Source: Deltaproteobacteria bacterium
GTDB taxonomy: Bacteria > Bdellovibrionota > FAC87 > UBA2466
DNA: 64,000 bases
NCBI GenBank assembly: GCA_016196825.1
Contig: JACPWY010000062.1
Coordinates: 1 to 64,000, forward strand
Reading direction: 5' to 3'
Made by a program: the position numbers and the translations under genes. The notes below the pieces were generated by a model, which saw nothing but the letters and a program-made list of their open reading frames with translations, was not told the DNA's origin and did no database searches. This document shows positions 8,704 through 17,638 of this stretch, one piece after another (the first letter of the stretch is position 1; the number at the start of each line of letters is the position of its first letter).

Positions 8704-10506
8704 GTGCAGAAGCACCCCTATGGGTTCGCCTTTCTTCTTTCACTCAATCCCCGGACACCCGATACCTACGTCGACAAAGGGGACGCGGCACTTCTCCTCA
8801 ACCGCGATCTCGTGCGTTTCTCGCTCGTTCGTGAGGGAAAGCGGGTCCGTGCGCGAATCCTTGAGGTTCTCGAGCGCGGCACCCAAACGGTGTATGGGCA
8901 ATTGCTGGCACGCCCCAGCCCCCACATTGTGACACCAACCGGCGATGTCCTCGCAGTAGTGGGGAAGGTCCCCTGCCCCAGCGGAAACTGGGTCATCGCG
9001 CGCATTAAGGAATACCCTTCCAAACGAAATGAGGCTTTGGTCGAAATCGAGGAGGTCTTTGGGGAAAAACCTCGCCCGTCGGACGATCCCATCATTGCAG
9101 TGGCCGTGCTTGGCCTTCCGAACGAATTTCCTTTGAGCGTAAAACTCGAAGCCCGCCGCCCTCCCCCCGATGACGATGATTCCCGAGAGGATCTCACTTC
9201 ACTTCCCTTCGTCACCATCGACGGCGAGGACGCCAAGGATTTTGACGATGCGATCCATGTGAAAAGCCAAAGTGGCGAGACCGCGTGGGTCCTGTCTGTC
9301 GCCATCGCCGATGTGAGCCACTATGTACGGCCCGGCACCGCTCTCGACGAGCAGGCGAGGCTCAGATCCACGAGCGTCTATTTTCCAGGCCATTGCATTC
9401 CGATGCTCCCTGAGGCGCTCTCCAACGATCTCTGTAGCCTCATCCCGGATCAGGAGCGTCTCGTCCTAGTGGCCGAGATGCACTTTGATCGATTCGGCGC
9501 CAGTCGCCATGCCCGTTTTTTTTCGGCGAAGATCCGAAGCCGCGCGCGCCTTACCTACACCGAGGTCCACAAGTTTTTCAATCACGAATCAGTGCCCCGC
9601 CTTGAGCCAATCAAGGATGCATTGAACCATGCGCGCTCACTTTACAAAAAGATGCGCGAGCGCCGCACAGAGCGGGGCGCACTGGATTTTGATTTTCCAG
9701 AGATCAAGTTTCAGATCAACGCAGCGGGTGTGCCCGAATCTGTGGCCGTCGCCCCTCGCTATGAGAGCCACCAGCTCATCGAAGAGTTCATGGTGGCGGC
9801 GAATTCATGCGTAGCGGAACGCCTTAAAGACTACCCCGCCCTGTTCCGTGTTCACGAGTCACCCGATCCCGATAAGCTGGGCGATCTCAACGAACTTCTC
9901 AAGACCCTTGGAATCTCAAAACGGCTCACGGGTTTTGCACACGCCGACATCGCCCCTTTACTGGAGATCAAGAATCCCCTGTTGCACAGGGCGATCTTGA
10001 GAATGCAACGACAGGCCCGCTATCGGTTTGAGCCTCTCGGCCACTTTGGGCTCGCTCTTCCCGACTATCTTCATTTCACTTCGCCCATTCGCCGCTACCC
10101 GGATCTCCACAACCACCGACTCCTAAAAGAGGTGCTGAGGGGACTCAAGGCCAGGAATGCAGAGACCGAAGACAACTCCACCTACGATCTGGGCATCGAG
10201 ACGTCCGACAAAGAACGCCGGGCGATGGAGGCGGAGCGATTCGTTGTTAAACGAAAAACGTGTTGGTACATGATGAAACACGTCGGGGAGGAATTCGACG
10301 CGTTGGTGAGTGACCTGAACAACAACGGTATCGCCCTCACCCTCCCCAATGGCATCGAAGGCTACATCCCCGGCGAGTTCGAATACGACGAAAAAAAAAT
10401 GCGAATCAAGATCGGCGGTGAAATCCTCCGCTGGGGAAGCCCCATCCGCGTCCAACTCGTCCGAGTCGACCTCGAACTCGGTCGCCTAGAATTCCACCTC
10501 CTCTAG
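8704..10506 (+). CDS. rnr: Ribonuclease R / RNase II family 3'-5' exoribonuclease
   Basis: 600 residues containing a full RNB catalytic domain: DGEDAKDFDDAI with the metal-binding aspartates, YFPGHCIPMLPE, and HFTSPIRRYPDL. A C-terminal S1-like RNA-binding region follows (about residues 520-600). It degrades structured RNA processively in the cytoplasm. It is shorter than E. coli RNase R (over 800 residues), lacking the N-terminal helix-turn-helix and part of the cold-shock domains. The N-terminus HPYGFAFLLS matches the start of a cold-shock domain (GFGF motif). Start is uncertain: GTG at 8704 lies 18 bases after a perfect AAGGAG (8680-8685), while an in-frame ATT at 8695 is at ideal spacing and would add the conserved GRV residues. 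Confidence 0.88.
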   Translation: MQKHPYGFAFLLSLNPRTPDTYVDKGDAALLLNRDLVRFSLVREGKRVRARILEVLERGTQTVYGQLLARPSPHIVTPTGDVLAVVGKVPCPSGNWVIARIKEYPSKRNEALVEIEEVFGEKPRPSDDPIIAVAVLGLPNEFPLSVKLEARRPPPDDDDSREDLTSLPFVTIDGEDAKDFDDAIHVKSQSGETAWVLSVAIADVSHYVRPGTALDEQARLRSTSVYFPGHCIPMLPEALSNDLCSLIPDQERLVLVAEMHFDRFGASRHARFFSAKIRSRARLTYTEVHKFFNHESVPRLEPIKDALNHARSLYKKMRERRTERGALDFDFPEIKFQINAAGVPESVAVAPRYESHQLIEEFMVAANSCVAERLKDYPALFRVHESPDPDKLGDLNELLKTLGISKRLTGFAHADIAPLLEIKNPLLHRAILRMQRQARYRFEPLGHFGLALPDYLHFTSPIRRYPDLHNHRLLKEVLRGLKARNAETEDNSTYDLGIETSDKERRAMEAERFVVKRKTCWYMMKHVGEEFDALVSDLNNNGIALTLPNGIEGYIPGEFEYDEKKMRIKIGGEILRWGSPIRVQLVRVDLELGRLEFHLL

Positions 10507-10510
10507 TCTT

Positions 10511-10564
10511 AAGGTACGGACTTCCTTTCGAGGAAAAAAGTCCTCAAAAGGAAGTCCGTACCTT
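10511..10564. repeat. Perfect 18-bp inverted repeat hairpin after rnr
   Basis: Arms 10511-10528 and 10547-10564 are perfect reverse complements (AAGGTACGGACTTCCTTT). Inside them GAGGA (10530-10534) pairs with TCCTC (10541-10545), so the whole forms a hairpin of about 23 bp with an AAAAAG loop. It begins 4 bases after the rnr stop codon. Downstream come further GTACC repeats (GTACCTTTTGTACCGTTTGTACC). No clean U-tract follows, so it may be a terminator of unusual form or a repetitive element. Confidence 0.8.
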
Positions 10565-10589
10565 TTGTACCGTTTGTACCTTTTGGGGA

Positions 10590-12125
10590 GTGGTACAGCG
10601 GTTGCACTGGTTGGACGGCGTGAGACGTTTGAGCACGCGGAAGGCCTTTGATTGGGCCCCGCTGAGACAAAAAGCGCGCGAGCATTTTGGCATCTCCCGG
10701 CTCCGGCCGGGCCAAAGGGCCGTCATTGAGACCGTGATGAACGGCGGGAGCGCCCTAGGCCTCATGCCAACAGGAGCTGGAAAATCCCTCTGTTATCAAT
10801 TACCTGCCCTATTTCTCCCGCACGCCACAGTGGTGGTTTCACCGCTTCTGTCGCTCATGCAGGACCAGCAGGAGAAGATGGAGGAGGCGGGTGTGGAGTC
10901 TACCAAGGTCGATTCCACGCTCAAAAAATCGGAAGAGCGCAGGGCCGTGAAGCGGGTCAAAAATGGGCGGGCTGAGCTCATTTACGTCACGCCCGAGCGG
11001 CTCGAAAATGAGGAGTTTCACAGCGCCCTGAAGAAAGGCGGCGTCTCACTTCTTGTCGTCGACGAGGCCCACTGCGTCTCACAATGGGGTCACGATTTTC
11101 GTCCGGCCTTTCTTTCCATTCGCCGCGCGCGCGAGGCCCTGGGCAATCCGCCCCTTCTCGCACTCACCGCCACCGCGACTCCCGAGGTCGCTGCCGACAT
11201 TCGCAGTCAGCTGGGTATCGAGAAGGCACCGCTTTTCAGCACCGGCGTCGATCGCGACAACCTCCAGTTTGAAGTTCACCGCACGGTTAACGAAACGCTC
11301 AAGTTCGAGCACCTTCTGAAAATCATCAGCGCATCAGACGGCAACGGCATCGTCTATGTGAGCACGGTCAAGCTCGCCGATGAGCTACATGCCCGCCTGC
11401 TGAAAGCCGGAATCGTTGCGGGCAAGTACCACGGCCGCCAGCGCATGAACGACCGCGAGCTCTTTCAGCACGACTTCATGGACAATCGGTACAAGGTGAT
11501 GGTCGCTACTAAAGCGTTTGGCCTGGGCATCGACAAGCCCGATGTGCGCTTTGTCATCCACTACACCTTTCCCGATTCGGTTGAGAGTTATTACCAAGAG
11601 GCGGGGCGCGCCGGGCGAGATGGCAGCCCGGCAGTCGCGGCACTTCTTTACCGTCTTGAGGACAAACGAATTCACTCCTACTTTCTCGGTGGGAAATATC
11701 CCACGCGCGCCGATGCCGGCGAGTTGTACAGAGCGATCCTCATTGCGGCGCAGTCCAACGCCTCCATCAATCTCGAATCGGTCATCAAGGGTTCGGGCCT
11801 GCCCAGGAAAAAGGCCCTTGTTCTTCTCGCCTATCTCGAGAAGGAAAAGATCATCCGCCGGCGCAAGGGCCTCAAGCTCCTTCGCACCTTCAAAACGGAT
11901 GAAGAGTTTGAAACATTCCTCCGCCACTACGAAGAGCGCACCAATGCCGACCGCGAGCGTATTTCTCTCATCATGAAATACGGCCAGACCACCGATTGCC
12001 GCACCCAATTCTTCCGTGACTACTTCGGTGAACCCAAAGGCGAACGCTGTGGCCACTGTGATTCTTGCCGCGGCGAGTTCCTCTCCCAGACACACGTTGC
12101 CTCCGCCGCTGCTCCGCGCTATTAA
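10590..12125 (+). CDS. recQ: RecQ-family ATP-dependent DNA helicase
   Basis: 511 residues with the superfamily 2 helicase motifs: PTGAGKS (Walker A), SPLLSLMQDQ, VVDEAHCVSQWGHDFRP (DEAH and the RecQ aromatic loop), TATATP, and YYQEAGRAGRDG (motif VI). A C-terminal RecQ-type zinc site is visible (C-x27-C-x2-C within TDCRTQFF to CGHCDSC). There is no HRDC domain, so it is shorter than E. coli RecQ. It unwinds DNA 3'-5' in recombination and fork repair. The start is unclear: GTG at 10590 overlaps the purine stretch GGGGAG, and several in-frame GTG/TTG codons follow before the conserved FGISRLRPGQ block. Confidence 0.88.
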   Translation: MVQRLHWLDGVRRLSTRKAFDWAPLRQKAREHFGISRLRPGQRAVIETVMNGGSALGLMPTGAGKSLCYQLPALFLPHATVVVSPLLSLMQDQQEKMEEAGVESTKVDSTLKKSEERRAVKRVKNGRAELIYVTPERLENEEFHSALKKGGVSLLVVDEAHCVSQWGHDFRPAFLSIRRAREALGNPPLLALTATATPEVAADIRSQLGIEKAPLFSTGVDRDNLQFEVHRTVNETLKFEHLLKIISASDGNGIVYVSTVKLADELHARLLKAGIVAGKYHGRQRMNDRELFQHDFMDNRYKVMVATKAFGLGIDKPDVRFVIHYTFPDSVESYYQEAGRAGRDGSPAVAALLYRLEDKRIHSYFLGGKYPTRADAGELYRAILIAAQSNASINLESVIKGSGLPRKKALVLLAYLEKEKIIRRRKGLKLLRTFKTDEEFETFLRHYEERTNADRERISLIMKYGQTTDCRTQFFRDYFGEPKGERCGHCDSCRGEFLSQTHVASAAAPRY

Positions 12126-12175
12126 TTTTACGTGTCAAAATGCCGATAAGGGGTACGGGACTCCCCTCTTTTGCG

Positions 12176-13852
12176 ATGAAAATCCTCTCCACCGCGACAA
12201 CCCTAACCAGTGCCTTCAAGAATGCAGGGCGTGTGCGTGAAATCGTGAGCATTTTCGCACGCAACGGATTTGCCGATCTCATGACCCGAATGCGCATGCA
12301 GCGGTTCATGACCAAGCGCTCCCAAGAATCACGGCCAGTGCTCCCCATCGAGGTCCGGCTTCGCATCTGCTTCGAGGAGCTTGGCCCTACGTTCATCAAA
12401 CTCGGCCAGCTCCTAGCCTCCCGCCCAGACATCATTCCCGAAAACTTCATCACAGAGTTTGAAAAGCTCCAAGACCAGGTAAGCCCAGTCGCATTCCCCG
12501 AAATCCGAGCTATCGTCGAGGGTGAGCTCCGTGACACCATCGGTAATCTCTTTGCCACCTTCAATGACACGCCGCTGGCGGCCGCAAGCATTGCCCAGGT
12601 TCATCGCGCCACTCTAAAAACCGGCGAGCAGGTCGCCGTGAAGGTGCAGCGACCCGGGATCGAAAGATCAATTCAAAACGATATCTCGATTCTGCGCGGA
12701 CTGGCGGTGCTTCTCGAGCGCTACGTCCCTGAGACGCGCATCTTCAACCCCACGGGACTGGTGGAAGAGTTTTTCCGCACAATCATCTTTGAACTCGACT
12801 TCTTCATCGAGGCCAACAACATCCGGCGCATCCGGCACAATCTCGCTGAAAAAACACAGATCGCCATTCCAGCAACTTATCAATCGCACACCTCTCACAG
12901 AGTGCTTTGCCTGGAGTATTTCGATGGGGTGCCGTTTTCCGATCGCGTGCGGCTCGCCGAGCTCAAGATGTCGGCCGCTGATATCGTGGAGGTGGGTGCC
13001 GACGCCTTCTTTCATATGGTGATGCAGGATGGTCTATTCCACGCCGACCTCCACGCTGGAAATCTCATCATTCTCAACGACAACCGTCTGGGGTTTATCG
13101 ACTTTGGGATGGTGGGGCGCCTTTCGAAAAAGACGCAGGACTCCATCCTCATCATCTTCACCTCACTCCTGGATGAGGATTTTGAAACACTCGCGGCCGA
13201 ATACCTCAACATCTGTCAAAACCGAGGCAGCACGGACATTCAACGTCTCCAAAAAGATCTGATGGACAATATCTCGCCATATATCGGGATGGCGCTCGGT
13301 GATGTGAATGTTGGACGTGTGCTCATGCGCTCCACCTCGATCGCAGCGCGCCACCAGCTCATCGTGCCGCGCGAGCTGATGCTTCTCTTCAAGGCAATGA
13401 TCAGCCTTGAAACTCTCGGCAAACGTCTCGACACGCAATTTGATCTCTTAGCGCTGGGCAATCGCCTCGCGCGCCAAATGCTCACTGGCCGCTATTCCAA
13501 GGAGCGGATCGTGCGTGATCTCCTCGTTGTCGGCCGAGACGCCCAAAGGCTCTTCGAGATGAGCCCGCGCATTCTCACGCGATTCTTGCGTCGATGGTCC
13601 AATAACAATTTTGCCTTCGAGCACCGCAATCGTGACATCGAACTACTCGCCCGTTCTATCCATGCCCTGTCGCACGCGATTCTTCTCACGGGTCTAGTGC
13701 TCGGATCCTTTTTGATCGCCATCACAATTATCCTCCATCCGTTCGGTCCGCTCATTGCTGACACTCCGCTCTTTGCCATTATTGCGCTGGGTCTTGGCGT
13801 CGCAAGCGGCCTTCTGGGACTATCTCGGCTGAAAAAGGCCTATAAGGGATGA
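12176..13852 (+). CDS. AarF/UbiB/ABC1 family atypical kinase
   Basis: About 558 residues. The ABC1 kinase-like core shows the family KxGQ motif as FIKLGQLLASRPD, the Ala-rich loop APLAAASIAQVHRA (here DTPLAAASIAQVH), VAVKVQRPG with the ATP-binding Lys, the catalytic HADLHAGN and the metal-binding IDFGMVGRL. Two hydrophobic segments at the C-terminus would anchor it in the inner membrane. UbiB-type proteins support ubiquinone synthesis or transport and lipid homeostasis. I start at ATG 12176 (MKILSTATTL); an upstream ATG at 12140 is possible and neither has a good ribosome binding site. It overlaps the START-like gene by 4 bases (ATGA), implying translational coupling. Confidence 0.88.
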   Translation: MKILSTATTLTSAFKNAGRVREIVSIFARNGFADLMTRMRMQRFMTKRSQESRPVLPIEVRLRICFEELGPTFIKLGQLLASRPDIIPENFITEFEKLQDQVSPVAFPEIRAIVEGELRDTIGNLFATFNDTPLAAASIAQVHRATLKTGEQVAVKVQRPGIERSIQNDISILRGLAVLLERYVPETRIFNPTGLVEEFFRTIIFELDFFIEANNIRRIRHNLAEKTQIAIPATYQSHTSHRVLCLEYFDGVPFSDRVRLAELKMSAADIVEVGADAFFHMVMQDGLFHADLHAGNLIILNDNRLGFIDFGMVGRLSKKTQDSILIIFTSLLDEDFETLAAEYLNICQNRGSTDIQRLQKDLMDNISPYIGMALGDVNVGRVLMRSTSIAARHQLIVPRELMLLFKAMISLETLGKRLDTQFDLLALGNRLARQMLTGRYSKERIVRDLLVVGRDAQRLFEMSPRILTRFLRRWSNNNFAFEHRNRDIELLARSIHALSHAILLTGLVLGSFLIAITIILHPFGPLIADTPLFAIIALGLGVASGLLGLSRLKKAYKG

Positions 13853-14496
13853 TCCTCCTCCTCTGTACTCTCCTTGCTCTGGCCGACGCGGACTGGGACA
13901 GAACGCGCGCGATGTTGAAGCCAGTTTTGGGCGACTTCACCTCCTATTCGCTCAAAAGGGTGGGGGATCAGACCTTCGACATGGAGGCTTACGTCTCGAC
14001 AGAGGGTGAGCGAAAAACGGCGACCCGGATGCTGAGCGATTATGCGAGCTATCCCAAGTGGATCTTAAAGAACATCAACCGAAAGCCGAGTGGCGGCGAC
14101 TATTTCACAAAAATAATCGATGTCCGCCCTGACACCGCTCAGAAGCGCCTCACCGTCGTATTTGAGATCTCGGTCGCAAAATTCAAGTATCAGAGCGAGC
14201 GGACCTTTCAGATGCACGAGACCAAGCTCAATGATCGCTTTGTTCTGGAGGGGACGGCCATTCCCGATGATTCCTCCCTCGTGGGTCTCGCCCAAGCAAC
14301 TATGACCGTGTTCGACGCCGAGAATGGCAAGGGGCGCATCTGGATCTATCTGAAGGGAAAAGCCCGGCTTCGCTCGGCTCTGCTCTACAGCCTTCTCCCC
14401 GAAAACCCGATGAAGCATGAGGCGGGAGCCCGGGTCAAAACGGCGATTGAGAACTACCTCGAGTGGGAATCCGGCTCCGGCGCAGGACTCAAATAG
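13849..14496 (+). CDS. Secreted START/SRPBCC-like lipid-binding protein
   Basis: 215 residues with a short signal-like N-terminus (MILLLCTLLALADA). The body has the alternating pattern of START/SRPBCC proteins, including the region SDYASYPKWILKNI near residue 65 and a long C-terminal amphipathic helix, which form a hydrophobic ligand pocket. Its ATG overlaps the stop of the AarF/UbiB gene (ATGA), so the pair is likely one functional unit; COQ10-like START proteins bind quinones, and that pairing makes a role in quinone or lipid handling plausible, though this is inference. The 3' end overlaps the convergent GNAT gene by 8 bases. Confidence 0.65.
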   Translation: MILLLCTLLALADADWDRTRAMLKPVLGDFTSYSLKRVGDQTFDMEAYVSTEGERKTATRMLSDYASYPKWILKNINRKPSGGDYFTKIIDVRPDTAQKRLTVVFEISVAKFKYQSERTFQMHETKLNDRFVLEGTAIPDDSSLVGLAQATMTVFDAENGKGRIWIYLKGKARLRSALLYSLLPENPMKHEAGARVKTAIENYLEWESGSGAGLK

Positions 14497-15532
14497 AGTC
14501 GTAGCCCCAAAGAAAAAACGGCATCACCGGGTGTCTGGGCTCAGTGGCATCACCAAATACGAGGGAGAGCGCCTCTTTCCCCGATTGGCTCAAGTACTCG
14601 TCTTTTTGGAATCGAAAAATCCGACCATCCGACGTAAACTCCACCCCTTGGCCGCGGAGAAAGCTTGCATAGATCTTGGTGAGCAGGGTCCGATCAAGCG
14701 CATGCATAAGACCCAAGACCCCCTTCCCCTCCTCGGAGGCCAGCGCGCGCAATTTCGTGAGGTCGTAGCTGGCAGGCGCAATCAACGTGAGTGGCCGATC
14801 TTTGAAATGGTGCTTCTGCGTGCCGGCGATGTTCCGGCTCACTTCAGTGAGATCTCCACCCCACTCATGGATATAGTCGGTGAAATCGGCCCCCTTGTTC
14901 ACCACGATGTACGAAGTCACTTCGGTCCCCTTCAGGGTGAGATAGATACGGCTCTTCGGGATACGCACCAGCTGCTTCTGCTCCTCAAGACTTCTGTCCA
15001 CACGCAACGTGTGCCTCTGGTAGAGGCGCCAGATGAGGTGCGTGTGTTTCTTTTCATCGAATTCCACCGATGGCGTCGAATCCTCGGGAATTGCGGTCTG
15101 ATTGAACTTAAACATCACTTCGCGCCCGGCCCGGTGGAATTGAAACTTCTCGTAGAAGTCGGCCTCGCCCGACCAAAGACACGCCACGATACAACCGCGG
15201 GATTTGAGCTCTTTGAGCGCCCGATCAAGGAGAAGCGACGCCACGCCGTGGTTACGAAACTCTGGCGCCGTCACCACGCTGCCGATCAGGCCGATCTTAA
15301 AGCGCACACTGGGTCCGACAAACTCCCGGGCAAGAATACCAACATGCCCCGCGGTGAGCCCGTTGATCCGCGCCACAAGGGAAGTACCTCCGGGGTACTC
15401 CCCAAAAAGCGACGGGTACTCATCCTTGATTGAAAAATCGGCCTTGGGCCGAATCTGCACATTGAGAAAATCAACGAGCCCAGGGCACGGGCCCGAGGGA
15501 TGTCTGACGGTCTCAACGGTGGCTTGGTTCAT
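14489..15532 (-). CDS. GNAT family N-acetyltransferase
   Basis: 347 residues. The N-terminal 150 residues carry the GNAT fold with acetyl-CoA binding motif A (VTAPEFRNHGVASLLLDRAL) and the following strand CIVACLWSGEADFYEKFQF. The C-terminal 200 residues form an extension without a recognised motif, as seen in two-domain GNAT proteins. The acceptor is unknown. ATG at 15532 is chosen because GGAGG lies 5 bases upstream; an upstream in-frame start at 15553 would add 7 residues. The 3' end overlaps the START-like gene by 8 bases in convergent orientation. Confidence 0.8.
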   Translation of the reverse strand: MNQATVETVRHPSGPCPGLVDFLNVQIRPKADFSIKDEYPSLFGEYPGGTSLVARINGLTAGHVGILAREFVGPSVRFKIGLIGSVVTAPEFRNHGVASLLLDRALKELKSRGCIVACLWSGEADFYEKFQFHRAGREVMFKFNQTAIPEDSTPSVEFDEKKHTHLIWRLYQRHTLRVDRSLEEQKQLVRIPKSRIYLTLKGTEVTSYIVVNKGADFTDYIHEWGGDLTEVSRNIAGTQKHHFKDRPLTLIAPASYDLTKLRALASEEGKGVLGLMHALDRTLLTKIYASFLRGQGVEFTSDGRIFRFQKDEYLSQSGKEALSLVFGDATEPRHPVMPFFLWGYDSI

Positions 15533-15696
15533 TGCGCCTCCTTCGGCAGTCAATATTCTAACTACGGGGGCGCGGGATGGAAAGCCACGCCAACGTGACG
15601 CTCACGGTCATTAGTAACAATTATTCCGTTCAAACCGACTTTCCTGCCCTTCTTATCGTCGGCATTTGATATATTTTGGATCAAAGGGGAGGGGTT

Positions 15697-16587
15697 ATGA
15701 AGATCGCCATCCTATCGTTTCTTGTGTCGGTGGTGGCATTGGCCGGAAATCCAACGGGGAACTACAAAGTTATCGTCGATTCGTTGACCAAACTTGAGTC
15801 GAGCCACACCAGCGTCACGAAGATCTTTTCCATTGGCACCAACGATGACGGCACCGATATTTTCGCCGTGCGCGTGAGTCTCACCCCGGAAAACCCCGAT
15901 CCGAGAAAGGTCGCCCACATCGTGGTTGCCACTCACCACGGAGACGAAAGGCGAGCGCCCACCACTGCGATGAAATTTCTGCAATCCCTCGTCGACAGTT
16001 ACGAAAGCCATTTGGTTTTTAGAAATGGTCTAGCCGACACCGAATGGACCATCGTCCCGGTGCTCAACATTCCGGGCTACAATGCTAGACTCCGCGAAGA
16101 ACACGGCTGGGATCCCAATCGCGACTACCCCGGCCCGTGCAACGCATCCCCGGGCGGCCATTTGAAGAGCATTCGCACTCTGATGGAACACTTAAAGACC
16201 CGCGTCTACACGGGTTCGATCACTCTCCACGGCTACGCCAGCTCCATGACCTACCCTTGGGGCGTAGCCCTAGACGATCCCCATACTCTCGATGACAACG
16301 CGTACACTGCGGTCACATCGAAAGCCGCAGAAAAGAATGGCTACCGGTACGGCACAATGGCCAAAGTTGTCTATCCAGCCCGCGGCACCTATGAAGACTT
16401 CGTCTACTGGAAGTACGGAATGTGGTCGCTCCTCATCGAGCTCGCAAGCGGAAGCACGACCGACATCCAGCAGACGGTTGAGGCAATGACGGTCTGGTTT
16501 GACGGCATCGATCGCACCCCCAGCACCCAGAACGCGCTCAACAGCCACTGCCGAGAAGCCGGCCGACTGGATTTGAGAAACGAATAG
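15697..16587 (+). CDS. Secreted M14-family zinc carboxypeptidase
   Basis: 296 residues with a signal peptide (MKIAILSFLVSVVALAG). Zinc ligands are visible as HHGDE (His81 and Glu84), followed by DPNRDYPGPC, which carries the substrate-binding Asn-Arg, a third-ligand His in LHGYASSMTYPWG and the catalytic Glu in LLIELASGS. It should remove C-terminal residues from peptides outside the cytoplasm. The start follows a strong GGGAGGGG. The stop is followed after 16 bases by the long hairpin at 16604-16765. Confidence 0.87.
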   Translation: MKIAILSFLVSVVALAGNPTGNYKVIVDSLTKLESSHTSVTKIFSIGTNDDGTDIFAVRVSLTPENPDPRKVAHIVVATHHGDERRAPTTAMKFLQSLVDSYESHLVFRNGLADTEWTIVPVLNIPGYNARLREEHGWDPNRDYPGPCNASPGGHLKSIRTLMEHLKTRVYTGSITLHGYASSMTYPWGVALDDPHTLDDNAYTAVTSKAAEKNGYRYGTMAKVVYPARGTYEDFVYWKYGMWSLLIELASGSTTDIQQTVEAMTVWFDGIDRTPSTQNALNSHCREAGRLDLRNE

Positions 16588-16603
16588 TAGGCTGGGAAGG
16601 GCA

Positions 16604-16765
16604 AGTGTCCTGAGTCGTATATTTCGTTACAAATCGCGGGTGCTTCATCCCGGCCTGCTTCGTCAGAAAGGCTTGACGTACAGGCAGTACGCCAGCGCCT
16701 TTCTTCCTCGCATACCGGGCGAATCCCCTCGCGAATATGTAACGAAATATACGACTCAGGACACT
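16604..16765. repeat. Long hairpin element with perfect 28-bp terminal arms
   Basis: Outer arms 16604-16631 and 16738-16765 are perfect reverse complements over 28 bases (left arm begins AGTGTCCTGAGTCG). The interior continues to pair with some mismatches (CGCG, CCCGG, AGAAAGGC) up to a small loop between two GTAC sequences near 16677-16689, so almost the whole 162 bp can fold as one hairpin. CTTCGTC is at 16658-16664. The right end overlaps the TAG stop codon of the lipid-kinase gene. It lies between two convergent genes and may act as a bidirectional terminator or be a non-autonomous mobile element. Confidence 0.88.
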
Positions 16766-17405
16766 AGATCAGCGGCGCGAACTGAGCCACGCACCAAAGA
16801 AGCGCGCCTGAGATGACCGGGATGGTGAGGTTGTCATCGATTCCCAGCGGGGCGAGCTCCGCAATCACGCTGCAGGTGGCTCCAACAATCGCGAGCACCC
16901 ACGGGTGCGGAAGCTGGGTCGCGGCTGCAAAGAGCACCGTCGCGAGAAACGCGACCGCGAAATTCGCAATAGCCCCCTCAACGCTCTTCTTGCCGCTGAT
17001 CTTGGTTTTGCCCCAACGGGTCCCGACCAGCGCCGCGATGGGATCACCCAGCGCAAGATAAAGCACAGAAAGACTCACGATGGGCCGCGGGAAAAGGGCT
17101 ACCACTACAAAGAGCCCCAAAATGAAATAGGAATTCCCGGTCAGACTCCTCAATTCCTCTCGGCGCATCAACCCACCAAAGTGTGCGAGAGCAAAGCGAT
17201 GCACCGTTGGAATCTTAAGTCTGGCGAGATCGAAGAGAATTCCGGCGCCCCCCACCACCCCCAGAACCAGAAGAGCCTGGGCCTCAGTGAGGAAAAAGTT
17301 ATAGAGGCCAAAGCAGATGAGGCCGTTACACATGTGGTAGAGCTTGCGCTCCAGATGGGGAAAGTGCCGGTGCTGATCCAGCACCTGCAACTTAAGACGA
17401 CGCAT
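16764..17405 (-). CDS. CTP-dependent diacylglycerol/polyprenol kinase family membrane protein
   Basis: 213 residues with about six membrane segments. Family signatures are ERKLYHMCNG near the N-terminus, LALGDPIAALVGTRWGK, the GKKSVEGAIANF block and the C-terminal IDDNLTIPVISG. These match the SEC59/DGK1/VTE5 group, which phosphorylates diacylglycerol, dolichol-like polyprenols or phytol using CTP at the inner membrane. ATG at 17405 is chosen because GGAG is 5 bases upstream; the frame could start at 17492, adding 29 residues. The stop codon TAG lies in the end of the adjacent hairpin element. Confidence 0.8.
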   Translation of the reverse strand: MRRLKLQVLDQHRHFPHLERKLYHMCNGLICFGLYNFFLTEAQALLVLGVVGGAGILFDLARLKIPTVHRFALAHFGGLMRREELRSLTGNSYFILGLFVVVALFPRPIVSLSVLYLALGDPIAALVGTRWGKTKISGKKSVEGAIANFAVAFLATVLFAAATQLPHPWVLAIVGATCSVIAELAPLGIDDNLTIPVISGALLWCVAQFAPLI

Positions 17406-17638
17406 AGCGCTCCGTGATTCAGCGCCTGGGGTCGCAATTGCGATGGACTCGCGCATCATAGACAATCTTATGAAGAGCAATTGGGATACCATCTTCTAAC
17501 AAAACCCTGAAAATTATTTAAATATCTGGAATGATGTGTGTTTCTAATGGGTTCAAGGCGTTATATCGCGCTTCAAAATCCGCCGCAACTGCGTAGCCCG
17601 CTACGCGATCGGGTAACTCAATTCGCACCTGCCCTCGA

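Noticed and set aside
14417..15433. 338-codon plus-strand frame opposite the GNAT gene
   Set aside because: The minus strand encodes a recognisable acetyltransferase; the plus frame is its shadow.
17530..17638. Possible decayed hairpin element after the AAA ATPase gene (GCGTAGC/GCTACGC)
   Set aside because: Stem is short and there are no long outer arms or CTTCGTC core.
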